From positions 1 through 64,000 of the forward strand of contig CAJQUW010010471.1 in assembly GCA_907163375.1 (NCBI GenBank): a DNA stretch of 64,000 bases. The letters run 5' to 3'. This DNA comes from Prostheceraeus crozeri. Taxonomy: Eukaryota; Platyhelminthes; Polycladida; Euryleptidae. The position numbers and the translations under genes are program-made. This document shows positions 47,684 through 59,999 of the stretch, piece by piece (the stretch's first letter is position 1; each line of letters starts with the position of its first letter). Under the pieces are notes generated by a model. The model worked only from the letters and a program-made list of their open reading frames with translations. It did not search any database and was not told the origin of the DNA.

Positions 47684-48678
47684 ATATTATTCGATACATA
47701 ATACGATATACGTATATATCATGATGTAAATAATCCTCAACGCATAAAGCAGACCCGGCAAACTATTGTCACGTTTTCTACTACTTGCTAGGCCTACTGC
47801 CGGAGTCAGAGTCCAATCAAGTGCATAGGACTCCCCAACCATCGTTGTTTGTAACAGAAAGCAGTTACTACAGCTAAGATTAAATATATCATATCCATGC
47901 TTGTGATTATGACATTATTTAAGTTTTTCTTTAGTTCAAATGGCATGCCTTTTGCTGTTGTAATCTTTTATATTTTTCCAAATAGTGACATTTTCATTCT
48001 ACGGTACTTATACAAACTATAAATAGTGGCTTTTACAACAAATTGCCAGCTTTTATCCTTCCGTGATTCTTAGATGTGTTTACCAGACATAAATGGTGCA
48101 TTCACTCTCTGATGTTCATGAGTGATGGCCGCACAAACATTAGCGCAAAACGTAGGGCCGATATTATTTTTCTAAATGAGACAGGGTTTCTAGTATCAAA
48201 TACACACTGCATTGTGAACGGTTCAAAAAGAACCGTTTTAATACCATGTTTAAAGCAATGATCTTGACGTTTCCGTCCTTATCGCCTATCCCGGAAAAGC
48301 TCCGCAAACGATATTTTTGCTACATATTTGTATAACATTAGACTCATAATGATATTCTGCATATTTCGACTGCTGTCGCATACCTTTAAATCTCCAGGAC
48401 ACCTACAACCCGTTAGATTGCCCTCCCGCGTAACGAGTTCGTAACGAAACCGGATAGCGGGCAGACGGCGTTAAGGAAGAAGTCAAAACTCAGAGAAGAA
48501 GTCTGAATTTCTTGAATTAAAAACATATTCGTGACCACATGAAGAGTTCGCCCCACGACCCAAGCGACTTGTGGTGGGCCTAACACGATGAGGCACAGAT
48601 TATGATGAGTCTATCGCGCACAACTTATTTCTGCATCATTTCCGCTTTTTCAAATTTCATCATTTGGGTTCTTTTGAA
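47684..48678. other. No recognised gene
   Basis: Contains a GC-richer patch at about 48395-48600 and a 61-codon open frame (48076-48261) without known domain. No transposon ends were recognised. Confidence 0.45.
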
Positions 48679-48853
48679 TTACTCGGAGCAATTGAAAGGG
48701 CATCTTTAATCTCATGCCGGCGCTTCGTCCGTTCTTTATTGAGGCATAACACGGAACTGATTACATAGCTGTTAACACAACTGTTAACCTCAATAAAGAA
48801 CGGACGAAGCGCCGGCATGAGATTAAAGATGTCCTTTCAATTGCTCCGAGTAA
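48679..48853. repeat. Near-perfect 66-bp inverted repeat
   Basis: The arms 48679-48744 and 48788-48853 are inverted copies with one mismatch, around a 43-bp loop. The arm begins TTACTCGGAGCAATTGAAAG and includes GCCGGCGCTTCGTCCG. As RNA it would form a 66-bp stem. The near-perfect symmetry suggests a young foldback insertion. No obvious target duplication is seen. Confidence 0.9.
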
Positions 48854-49538
48854 CTTATAAATGGGCACCTACAAAGAGAATATTCTTTTGAATTTATAAA
48901 TTTTCTAGTTCACTACTTTTTAATTAACATAGTAATGCATACTTATTATTTTCATTGATGGAAATTCATTTTCAGGATGGATTTCATTTATCAATAATTT
49001 TATCTCTGACAGCTGTTCCATTAAAAGGAACCCTAAAAATGAGCGATCCAACCCGAAAACCGACCCGAAACCCCAACTCAAAAGTTCGGGTTCGGGTCGG
49101 GTTTGGATAATCTCTCTTATCATAAACCCGAGAAAACCTGAACTTAAGTTTTTCCAGTTGGAGTACACATCCGGGAAATCTGTTTTAAATATTTATTCCA
49201 AATATTGGTACAATTTTAACAATTATATTCTCATAGGTAGTGTAATAGTCCGTACAACTGATTTGATATTAATATAACGAATACGGTAGCAATAATCAAT
49301 AAATAGTGGGTATAATTCTACAAATTTCTAATAAATTAAGGAGGGGAATCATTGTATGAGCTAATGTATTGAAAGCTCAATAAAGCGATTGACTTGCTTC
49401 AATTCTATTTCTAAAATAGCAAAATCAAACTGATGCTATTTCACACTACAAGAGTATCAACCGTCTTTGGTATCAACAATTCAATTTGTCTAAAGTAATT
49501 ATTTCATAGAATTTGTTAATAGTTCAATTCACAATGTA
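48854..49538. repeat. ACCCGA-rich repeat patch within unremarkable DNA
   Basis: At 49044-49110 there is a patch of repeated ACCCGA/TCGGGT words (GAAAACCGACCCGAAACC, then GGGTTCGGGTCGGGTTT). An inverted relative lies at 50246-50330 (GGGTCGGTTTTTGGTCGGGA). The two patches bracket the palindrome at 49539-50013 and may be the ends of one larger element. The rest of the stretch is plain AT-rich DNA. Confidence 0.4.
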
Positions 49539-50013
49539 ATAGAGTAATTAAATATTGAGTTGCATCCTCAGTTGAAAGATCAGAACAGACCTGAATAGCT
49601 GTCATTTCATCCAATATCAGGAATCATCAGCAGGCACAGTTCATATCTCTCAACATCGACACAACTATCTATTTTAACAACATCAACACCCGACACAGCA
49701 ATGCCCGGATAAATTTGATATTCACAATTACCAAGTTAGTGAAATTTCGACGGGCATTCATTAAATATCACTTTAAGCACACTACTGGCAAATCGCCAAA
49801 GTGAGTGAGCCGCCGAAATGTCACTAGCTTGCTAATTGCGAATATCGAATTTACCCGGGAATTGCTGCAACTTTAAACAGGGAGCTCTGTCGATTTTGAG
49901 AGATGTGAACTATGCCTGATGATGATTTCTGACATTGGATGAAATGGCAGCTATTCAGGTCTGTCCTCACTTTTCTACTGAGGATGCAACTTAATATTTA
50001 ATTATTCTATTTA
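49539..50013. mobile_element. Palindromic MITE, about 475 bp
   Basis: Almost the whole element folds on itself. The left arm begins TAGAGTAATTAAATATTGAG and the right arm, inverted, TAGAATAATTAAATATTAAG. Long matches (GTTGCATCCTCAG, CAGACCTGAATAGCTG, TTTCATCCAAT) continue inward to near 49776. I estimate about 80-85% arm identity, so it is older than the hairpin at 48.7 kb. It has no coding capacity and its target site is unclear. Confidence 0.8.
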
Positions 50014-51100
50014 CATTTTCTAGAAAAGGCTGGTGCAGTGCTTATCTCAACTATCACAGAAGCACACAATCATGTCTGGATACCCGTCCCGAGGACTACA
50101 TACAGTGCTTTATGTCGATTTGAATCTGGAATAAGTGGCTCTTAAAGCTCGAACATTTCGCGGATTTTTGTAATCAGATCAATTTCAGGTCACACAGGTA
50201 TTACACAAGTAAGCATATATACATGAATGGTTTGCTGATCTTATCTTGTCGGGTCGGTTTTTGGTCGGGATAGGGTTGTCTTTTAGTTCGAGGCGGGTTT
50301 GAAAATTCCTGTAACCTGATCCGACGATGACCTCAAGTCACCATCGTCGAATGCCAAAAACCTGGTTACCAGAGACCCACTTGCCGAAAAAGCACGGACT
50401 CCCCAGTTCCTGCGGCAAAGGCGTTGCTCCGTTTCTGGTGGTTCAGATGCTCTTACTGCCGACCAATGCATACAACATTCGTTTTTTTAAATCGCAACAT
50501 TAAACAATAATGAACAATGTAGGCCTCTACCTTGAAAATTCACGCAGCTAGTTCTAAGGATTGTTGATGGTGTGTTGCAGAACTTTTATGACTTTATTGA
50601 CATGTTGGTATGTTGACTCACCCTCTATGACTTTCTTTTCTCTAATTAAGTGAGAAGTATAGAGTCACAATTTTTGGCATAAGATGTCCTCAGATCATTT
50701 CCTATCATGTGCGTGTGTGCTCATGCCAACAACAGCTTCTCATCGGTGATTTTCCAAAATGTGGTTGAATGTGGCTTTTAAAAAGGCTTGTTTATCAATA
50801 TTAAGATGCCTGCCAATTCTAAATATGCTTGGCTTCATAGCAAGCTAGCCTAAAGGAGAGTATGATTATGTGACCTAAAGACATACTACCCTATACCAGG
50901 AATTGTGACACTAGACTTAATAAGGCTTGCTTCTCATTTAATCAGAGAAATTTAATAAAAAAGAATGTCATTTTCAACGAAAATTTCAATCTGCTTCCTA
51001 TTGAATTTACCCTGTGTTTTCTTTATACCTATACGACAGGAAGCGGAACCGAGTGGAACCGATTCGTCGTAGACACAGGGTGTGCATCACTCTATGAAAG
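50014..51100. other. No recognised gene
   Basis: Apart from the GGGTCGG patch at 50246-50330, I see nothing I can name. A 16-bp imperfect hairpin pair (ACCCTGTGT and ACACAGGGT) lies at about 51008-51088. Confidence 0.45.
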
Positions 51101-51119
51101 TCTTGTTTTCGAGTTCGTT

Positions 51120-51446
51120 CCCTGCAGAAACTCGTGATGATAGCGGCCGTACTAGTCCTGATGAGCATCTCTTTAGACTTGAAAAAGTCGTCGCTCCTCC
51201 TGTCCGTGGTTCTCTCAACCTTTCATTGAAGCCGAATTAAACGCGGTTCTTTGAAATGGCTTGGTTTACCATCTTCAGAAAGTGTTTCCATGTACCCATT
51301 CCATTCCAACAAGTCGTTGGATCCATATGAGCATCATGTATTGATGTGCATGAACGACGGTGATGTTGTGAATCGACATAAAGTTCGAGATTCGTTGCGC
51401 GAGCAATTTGGAGCTGGTCAGAGTGGATCCAGTCCTGAATTATGAC
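51120..51446 (+). pseudogene. Decayed retroelement protein fragment (RT-associated Cys/His segment)
   Basis: The frame 51251-51445 reads LGLPSS...YPFHSNKSLDPYEHHVLMCMNDGDVVNRHKVRDSL. This matches the layout of a zinc-binding segment found after reverse transcriptase in many animal retroelement proteins (CP.C...LDP.G.H...C..GGDVV.RH..LRD). The first Cys pair is lost (YPFH), while His and Cys of the second half remain. Upstream, SPDEHLFRLEKVV in another frame may belong to it. It is only a relic. Confidence 0.4.
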
Positions 51447-53780
51447 CAGGTAATATTCTTATTCCAGACTTGCTTCTAGGACCGCTTGCCGTTGAAGAGG
51501 TGATTGTCATGAATTCTCTCAACCACAAGAATAATATCTGGAGAGAACATATCACTGCATGAAATAACGGGCAGAATCTGCAGAATGCAAAATATCAACA
51601 CAGCACTAGGGAGTTAAAAAAATAATTTCAATTGTACGCTAGTTGGAGCAGAACGCAATCATCTAATTTAATTATTTGATGGCAACAATCAAAGCAATTT
51701 AAGTAATTTAAGCAATGCAATCAAAGAATCGCAGTTGCTCAATGTCAACAATTACGTAATTGTAAAACATTCATTCTGAAATCGGAGATTTAGGTCATTG
51801 GTGTGGGCGTGTGTGTGAAATTCAAGCAAAAAGTAATTTCATTGCTTATCATCAGTTTCTTCATGCGCTATCTAAAATAGTCAATAAGTGAAGCTTGCAA
51901 CTGGAAATGAAGCATCAAGTCGACACTCATGATGCAACAAACGAATAGTTTTATTAAAATATGTTATGCAACAATTCTGCTAGGAAGATATCGACAATGA
52001 TCTGAAGACTCCACCCAAAAATCACGGAAAGAATCAAGTATTCTGAGCAGCCGGAAACTGCAAATCCTCTAACGTTGGTAGAGTATAGACGAAGTCAATA
52101 GCTTAAGATTCAAAGGAGGCCTGACTTGCTCTGAACTAAAATTTATCCAGATCAAAAACAGATAGTGAGATATTTCCATAGATATTTCTAGCATTTTTTC
52201 AAGTCAAAATTTGCGATTCTACATACTTTCAATTGGCGAATTTCCTTGCACTGTTTATCAACATTTGTACACATCTACGCACTGCATGCACACTCTTACA
52301 GAGAATAAAATGAAATAATCGTTAGATCAAATTGCTATGCAAAAGGTGTGCAGCTGATAAGAATCATTGTCATTCACAGGTTTGGAACCGGCCGTCGGCG
52401 CGGTCCCGGTGTTACAGTATAATTTTCCTTCCATCTCTTTTACCGGCGGGACATTGAAATGGTGTTTACATATTCCGGTCGGAAATTTAAAGTACGAGTA
52501 TGTTTGTCACACTGATTTAGAGTTTCCGCTTTTCTCTTTTACCCCCTCCCCCGAACTAGCTAAGACTGCATGTGTGTATTTTACCCCCTCATTAATCTGC
52601 TACCCCTTTCATGAGTATAACGTATGATATTTAGAATAAAAACGAAATTCCATTATACATTGTATTTTTTCAAGTGACATGTATTTATCATTTTTTTTAA
52701 TCTTATACCATTACTGCTTACATAGTAGCTGTTTCTTCCCTTTATAGCGCTCCTGACATAGCACTCATGATCGAGAGAAATAAAGACATGACGGAAATAG
52801 AATATGCTGATTATGTTGTGACTTTCTTTGACCTAGGGGCTATTCAGTAACGCAGATATCTGATTCTCTGTTTCCGATCAGAAAAACAGATCAGGGGGTA
52901 AAAGCAAGTCATAACACCGGCCGTAAATTTGGGAAACCGGCTGGCCGGACGATTAGCTACTCATTAAGCCGGCCGGTTATGATAATTAGGTCCATGTCGA
53001 CAGTTGACGACATTAATTTTAGAATAAACTGTTTAGTAAATCAATTACAACATTAACAGCATGTAGATCTAACATTATCATGAATGCCGGCAACTTATGA
53101 TTGTGTTTGAACCCATATTTATCTCAAATATTCTAGCCTGCATGAATTTAGTTCCCATTGTGTAATCTTAAGTCTATCAATTGCAATATCATTACAAGTT
53201 TTGAATAATTTCACTACATGGGATAGTTAACACGTGGAGCTTAGAATTGCAATAAATTATGAATCTCAATGCATTCTAGAGATTACCACCCGAGTGCTTG
53301 ACAGTGGATCACGGATAATTGTTTGGTAATTTAACGCACGCGATAAATTTTACCTGACCTTGTACAGGTACCGCAACATCCTCGGTCTTCGAACACTCAC
53401 TGACATGAAAAATTGATGTCATATTCGGCAAGCTCTTTGTTCCCCAACTCTTAGACGTCAGCTCGCATCATCAACATAAGCTCAAAAGATCTGAATTAAA
53501 GCTGCAGTGTAGAGAATTCTAAATTGAAAATACTCATCACTGGATTTCCCTCTCAAGTGAAGCGGTAAATGCTGCTTTGCAGTGAATCACTTCAATTCAA
53601 ATTTAAACTTCAAAATCTATTATAACTTAGAATCGTTCACTGCTCAGATCTTTGTTGTGGGGCGAGACGCAGTTATACGTATTATTGTTGCTATTATTGC
53701 ATCAATGTCATGCCCGCTAGGGTCATCATTTTAATTCCCCATTTTCAATTTCCTTTCATATGATTGACTTTGAAAACATA
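51447..53780. other. No recognised gene; CCGG-rich words
   Basis: CCGGCCG-type words occur at about 52387-52412 and 52917-52977, the latter with GGCTGGCCGG and GCCGGCCGG. Between them TTTTACCCCCTC recurs at about 52537 and 52580, and its inverse GGGGGTAAAA at about 52894. This might be a degenerate inverted-repeat element, but the boundaries are unclear. No gene is recognised. Confidence 0.35.
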
Positions 53781-53785
53781 GTCAA

Positions 53786-55156
53786 CCCTCAAGATACAAG
53801 GGCTGGGTCAATCTGACCTCCTTTTCATAATTCATCTGGCTAAACACTTATCATCAGTGCTTGAGCATAAGGATTTCGTGGCTTTTACTTTGAAATCTTC
53901 AGCTACAAGATCATATCCGATACGATTTCTTCTGTATTCGTCATCTTCCTGTTACGGGTCCTAGTAATGGAGGTCAATATGACCTTCCTTTGTATTTTAC
54001 GTATCATTGAAGAAACTGAAAATTCAGATTTTTGTGTTTACAATCGATAATTCATCTCAAATTTTTTCAGATATGTTTAAATGACTAACAAAATGACAGC
54101 TGTCGCTGTTTTAAAAGTATGATTAGCAGCTCACATGTAATCTTGGCGCGTGTGTATATATTTCGGTCTCACAAAATACAACAGATTTTTACATGTACGA
54201 CGTATACATGTATATTTTGGTCTCATAAAAGACATCAAATTACTATAAAATATAATTTATTGATTACAATGTTGCATTTGATTTCAATTATAACAATTTA
54301 GGGCATTCAATGGCGCCAACGAATGACTTTTTTCACTGTGTTGCCCACAAACGGGGGTTCACACACACTACACTCTGTACTTGTTTTGTAGCAATCACGA
54401 GATGTTCGACCATCATCGAAGCATTTGGAACATCGCCCTCTTTAGCTCGCCATTTCATGATGCTTTGATAAGCGGGGATTCGGTTGACCTGTCATCCTTG
54501 AAAGATTTGCCGTGATATCTGCAGGTAAACCTATCGATTCATTCAGACGAGATCTCAGATGACTCTGCACCAACTCGGTAGCTAATTGAATCAAAAAGGA
54601 ACACATTGCTGTCCCTGGATTTTGACGAAAAATTGGATGATGATGTTTGTAAATGGTAGGCGCATTGATGCCCATAACGTCAAGAATATTGTGCAAATGG
54701 ACGAGTGGCCATCTCAATTCTCAGGAGTCGAGAGCGCGTGGTGAAGCCTTTGCAGATTTCATCCAAAACGTCTTCTCCTGGTTTTGTCGAATTATAAAAA
54801 AGTTGAATGTCACTCTTTTCAGAACGAGACTCATCAGACACATCGTGGTGCATCATCGACAGAAAATAGACCTTTCGATCTCTATTCACTTGGGAACTTT
54901 GCTGCCAGTTCCAACAATGACAAAATTCGACTCACCTCGAGCCATTTTGCACAAATCGGAGGAATTCCACGCTTATTTTTTGCAATGGTGCCAAGTTAGG
55001 CAGTACTCCTTTGAAGTAGTTCATCAGTGATTGCTTTCGACGTAAAAAATCGATCATTTGTTATGCAACAATAAATACTTGATGATCAAGAACAAGAGGT
55101 CAAATTGACCATCCTTTGTATTTTTAAGTGTGTCGAATACCTTTGCATCTTAAGGG
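53786..55156 (-). mobile_element. Internally deleted piggyBac-family element
   Basis: The element is 1,371 bp. The ends CCCTCAAGATACAAGG (left) and, inverted, CCCTTAAGATGCAAAG (right) fit the piggyBac terminal pattern. The right flank is TTAA (55157-55160) and the left flank TCAA (53782-53785), a TTAA with one change. A palindrome GGTCAA..TGACC occurs near the left end (53806), again at 53972, and near the right end (55098), probably as subterminal protein-binding sites. The interior encodes only the C-terminal half of the transposase on the minus strand. Confidence 0.8.
54335..55020 (-). pseudogene. piggyBac transposase C-terminal half, frameshifted
   Basis: On the minus strand, the part nearest 55020-54900 is degenerate (KNKRGIPP). 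Then comes KVYFLSMMHHD (about 54874) and FYNSTKPGEDVLDEICKGFTTRS, matching the conserved piggyBac sequence around the last catalytic Asp (K.G.D.LD). A frameshift near 54710 leads to MRWPLVHLHNILDVMGINAPTIY and a helical tail. A Cys-rich end (CSKCF...CYK..TECSVC, about 54431-54370) matches the piggyBac C-terminal zinc-binding domain. The N-terminal half, with the first two Asp residues, is absent. Confidence 0.75.
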
Positions 55157-55352
55157 TTAACATTATTACAAATTATAATGTAGGCCTGTTACTCATTAGA
55201 CAAACAAGAAGTCATTACGCGTATAGGCTAACATGTTATGAAAGTACGAATAATTGCTTTGTATAATGCTGTATTATAATAGGTTGCTTATCTGCAGAAC
55301 CGGTAGGCCCACTATTCATTGCATTTCATGCATGCTATAAGGAAATTGAATA

Positions 55353-55660
55353 ATGTCTAACGATGAAAGTTGTCCGAATAACGCCTATGTCCCAAATAAC
55401 AATATAAGATCATATCTGAATGCTGATATTGAATATGTCCATATTGACATCATGTTGAAATTTAGAACTTTAAATCACAACTTAGAAGTTCTCACTGGCA
55501 TTTATGGAGATCGATTGCATCATTTTATGATTGAATGTTCAAAATATCAGAAATTACGACAGGAACTAGCACCGGCATTACGCCATTGCGAAAGTACAAC
55601 CGAGTTCAACAACTTAATGAATGCAAAATCTCCAAGAAATTTTAAATGTATTGCCAAATT
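55353..55660 (+). mobile_element. LINE C-terminal tail fragment
   Basis: The open frame contains MLKFRTLNHNLEVLTGIYGD followed directly by RLHHFMIECSKYQKLRQELAP and FNNLMNAKSP..FKCIAKFM. This matches the C-terminal tail of many LINE ORF2 proteins (KFRT.NH.L.IE.G......C..C......E.HF..EC..Y...R...L... F..LM). The usual CxxC segment between the two parts is deleted. At its end it runs directly into a second LINE. Confidence 0.6.
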
Positions 55661-56785
55661 TATGATTTTTCAAAGGCGTTCGATATATTAAGCCACCGTG
55701 TTATTCAGCGGCTTCAAGATTTGAATTTCCCCGACGGATTCGTTGAATTGATTATTAACTACCTAAGCGATCGGTATCAAGCTACGCGCATATGTGACGT
55801 TGTCAGCAGCCCAATATTGGTTACCTCTGGAATACCTCAGGGTTCAGTGTTGGGACCGGCTCTGTATTGCATTGTTGCAGGTAGTCTTCAGAAAGCACAT
55901 AGCTCGTCATTTCTCATGAAATATATAGATGATACAACCATTGCTATTCCAATCTATAAATCTTGTGATTCTGCCTCTCGAACAATGAAACAATGAGTGA
56001 GCATAACAACATGATATCATGGTCCGAAGAAAATGATCTCATTATTAATGTCAGCAAAAGCAAGAGCAGCCTTTTGATAAATAAAACAATTGATGCTTCC
56101 GCTGTGATCATTCCAACATGGAGGTCGTCACTGAAGCCAGAGTCCTCGGCGTAACAATTAAGTCATTAAAATGGGACTCACATATTGATAGCATCGTAAA
56201 ATCCTCGTCTAGAAGATTGTATGCCTTGAGAGTTTTGCGACCGTTATTGACAAATGATGATTTACGAGCATTATATCTTGGATTGGTCAGACCTGTACTT
56301 GAGTATGCGAGTCAATCATTCGTTTGTCTTCCGGCTTACCTTGAGAGGAAACTAAATCGCGTCCAGAAAAGAGCTCATCGACTCGTTTGCCGGACATCAA
56401 CTTCTTCTGACTGTACTTGCGGAAAATTTGAGTGTCTTCGAATCCGTCATATCAAGTCTTCCGAGAAACTTTTCTATAAAGCTATATGTGATAGGGAGCA
56501 TGTTCTGCATGATATTATACCCAAAGATCGCTGCCTACAGGACGACTGATTCAACCCTCATCAAGCACTGTCAGATCTTTCTCGACATTCATACCATTTG
56601 TAACTGCACATATAAATGGCTGCTCAGTCGATTGATCACGATGAATATGAACTGTGTTTTTCTTGTATATTCATTTAACATTCTCTTCTGAATTTTTGCT
56701 TCAAAAGTAATACTATGTAATGATATGTAATGATTTTCATTGAATCTGAAATATACATATTTCTTTCTTTCTTTCAAATTCCTTC
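55650..56785 (+). mobile_element. 5'-truncated LINE reverse transcriptase fragment
   Basis: The fragment begins inside reverse transcriptase motif A at YDFSKAFDILSH (about 55660), then SGIPQGSVLGPALY (about 55830), MKYIDDTTIAI (YIDD in the YxDD position, about 55917), a break near 55995-56120, LGVTIKSLKWDSHI, and ALYLGLVRPVLEYAS...LNRVQKRAHRLV (about 56265-56390). The 3' end carries a TTTCTTTCTTTC tail at about 56760-56775. One or two frameshifts make it inactive. It is a typical 5'-truncated insertion placed right after another LINE tail. Confidence 0.8.
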
Positions 56786-59700
56786 AAAGGGCTACCGACG
56801 TACGACTATCTAATAAAGAGAGACAATTTACTGAAGACTAAAGGACATTTAGAAGAAAAATTTAGATTCTGATGATTCTCCTCTCCTTCCTGATAAATTT
56901 TTGTTGTGGTTGAAATTGACCGCAAGTCTAAAAGTACATGCACACGAGCACTTTTTGCACATTATTGCATAGTTTCATGAATGGCTATTCCTGTATGTTT
57001 TTCCAAGGACTTTGGAAATAAATATGTATTGACTTATTGACTATGACGATCAAAATCATGACCATCGCCCCACTGGGGTGTTTTTCCGAACGTGCCCCAC
57101 TGGGGGGGGCGAATTTCGTCCTCCTCCCCCGGCTGATCTCCCAAACTGTTGCACCAATTTTGCCAAACCACACATCAATCGAATAGGCATTGAAATGGGA
57201 TTCAGAAAAACAGTATCAGTTTTATTTCTAAGGTCATCCCTGGGGTGAGGTGAAGGTCAAAACCGCCAATTTTTGACAATTTTCCATTAGATCTGTATTT
57301 GAAATGGAAAATGACAACAAAAACGAATAAACCATAAACTGATCGAAAGATTTGATCAAGATGGTTAATAAAGCGATGATTATTAATCGCTCTTAGATTG
57401 CATCATTGCATTAGATGAGGTCAAAGATCAAATAATTCAAACTTCTAGTTCAGCTCAAATGTCATAAAATCGCACATTAGGTATTTAGTTTCTGCAGGTG
57501 AAGAAACAACCGAATGCGATGACTTTTATCGAGACACTGAGGCTAAAACCAATATGATTATGAAAAAGTTCAATAACTGCTGATCAGATGCAGAAATATA
57601 AAGTAAAAAATAATGAATAATCATATTTGAAATTTGATTTCAAATTTCGAACATGTACACATAATAAGCAGATACTTTTTGTACTTTTTAGTTCTTGATG
57701 AAATAAGTTGATGCCGCAATATACTCATACATTACAAGTGAAAATATAACGAAATCAGCCAAAATAATCCTAACATTCCAATTATGAAATAGCTCTCACT
57801 TCTAATAGTTCTCACAGTATTATGTCAAATTCATTATCCCCAGTGCTGCGAGGGTTAAACAATCGATAATGAGACACCAACCGACGTCCTAGACGACTTT
57901 GATGACGGCGGCATGCCGGATTTGCTTACGCCGGCCACCGGCCGGGCCCCGGCTGCCAAAAACCCGGCCGGTTCCAGCCGTGGTCATTCACATCCCATTT
58001 CTACTGAAAACATTTTATCTCTTTAGACGATTATTATTCATGGGATTTCGTAAATATACTGCATTTCGATTATTGTAGCTTCATTTCTACAAACATGGTT
58101 CTTTTCTTTCAGGCCTACTATCATGATAACTTATGTACGCTCTTTATTTCGCTGTCGATGTTTTATTACATGTATTATTTTAAATTTTCCTAGTTCGCTA
58201 TTAGTCACAACTTTTATCAGAATAATGACATTATAAATTTACTGTTGCCATGGACATATTTCCCATGTATTTTTTAATTTTTAATTATTTTTGTATGCTA
58301 TGTACTCCGCATGCACTTTCTTGTTCGATTTTTATATATTGAATTCGAATACACGCAGAGGTACTTTCTATTTCCGCTACTGCTTGCGGTAACCCTACAT
58401 GCACATTATCCACTGTATAGTATATGCCTACTGGTAATGCATTGCAGTTCATTAATCACTCTATGATTGACAAGCTAACCAATCAAGGATTCAATATCAT
58501 GGAGCCCACTCCTTCCGATATATTCTAAATAATTACTACACATAAATAATGAAGAAAATGCGCGCTTTGCTATATTTTCAATGTATCTCTTGGTTATATC
58601 ATCCTTAGATTTAGACTAACGATTTTGTCCTTTTGGAAAAATCCATAAATTACCACTTGTATGAAAATTATTGTTAGTAAAAAATGTGATATGGTGAATA
58701 AATGATAATTCGCCAATCCTGTGAACAATTTCAATCGGGCTGAACAAGAAATTGTATATAAAGCAGATCTAAACAATTAACAAGAAAATCTTGTTGGAAC
58801 ATTAATGAAATATGGAATGAATGATAAAACAATAAAACAAAATGAAATAAATAAAACAATAGTAACTAAACAGAAAATAGTTGCATCTGTTGGGAATTTC
58901 CCATCTTAATAGTTGTTCTACTGCCTGCCTGTCTTGTTCAATAGATGCTGTAGATGTACAGAGAGACAGAGTGAAGCATAGCATGTGTAGTGCTATCTGG
59001 TGTCAAGTACAATAGTAAAAAGATCAATTACGCTAAAAATAATGTCGCTAGTGAGACTGATGCCTAACCTCTTTCAGAAATAGAGTTTTGTGTACAACCT
59101 GTACAGTGTATGCATGATCGCATTCGGCTACTGACTACACGCATCAGAAATCAACCATCATCGCCTACAATCGGCTACACTGAACTTAAGTTGCAATGTA
59201 GATTATGTTCCTCATAATTGTCCCATGTGGTAATGGGTTTACGCGCACTATCCCATTGCCACTACATTTCCATGAGGAAAAATCATATGGGCTTCCCATT
59301 CCCATTGCAAGTGAGCAATCGAAATCCACAAGATCATCACTTTTGTCCATTATTACTTACTTTTTTAATTCACATCATATTGGTGCGATGTCACATCAAT
59401 GTATTCCTTTGAACATCGAAGGACCAGCTGTACAGAGCAACCCAAAACTCCTGACAGGGTTTTAAAAGGATTTATTTCAAATGTCATTTACAGGTTTTCT
59501 CAACCACAGATATTAATAATGAACAATTGAAAAGTGAAACCAAATTCGCTCACATGAGTTATTGCACTTATTCAATCAGCAAGCAGAAGAAATTAAGTCG
59601 ACCCAATCAACTGTGTTCATGTATTTCAATTTATTTTATTTTATTAATTTTATTTCAATCATATTCAAAATACGAAAAACTAAGTGCAACTTAATTTGAG

Positions 59701-59999
59701 CATTCAAATTCGCTATATATTTTAACAGTTCGATAAACTCATAACACTTGACTTAGATAATTATAGCAATTTATCTGAATAATTAAGTGTCATACTGCCA
59801 ATAACAAAACTGATGGCGGTATTGACATGATTTGTTAACACCGTTGCTCTCAGTCTCACCTCATGAACCGCTGAATCAAAAGTTATAGCTGCACAAACTG
59901 CGTAGAAGTCACTTCAAACATGGAGGCCAAGTAATAAGAACAATTAACTTTTCTTATAAACAACACTTTTCTCTCGATAAGACAGGTGACAGCTTCTAG
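56786..59999. other. No recognised gene; LINE-like tail and GC patches
   Basis: AATAAATATGTATTGACTTATTGACT at about 57018-57043 looks like the tail of another small retroelement. A CCCCACTGGGG word pair lies at about 57067 and 57095. A CCGGCCG-rich patch lies at about 57925-57985. Nothing else could be assigned. Confidence 0.4.

Noticed and set aside
51158-51195. Hammerhead-like CTGATGAG...GAAA
   Set aside because: No stem II pairing exists between the two boxes, and the stretch reads as decayed coding sequence.
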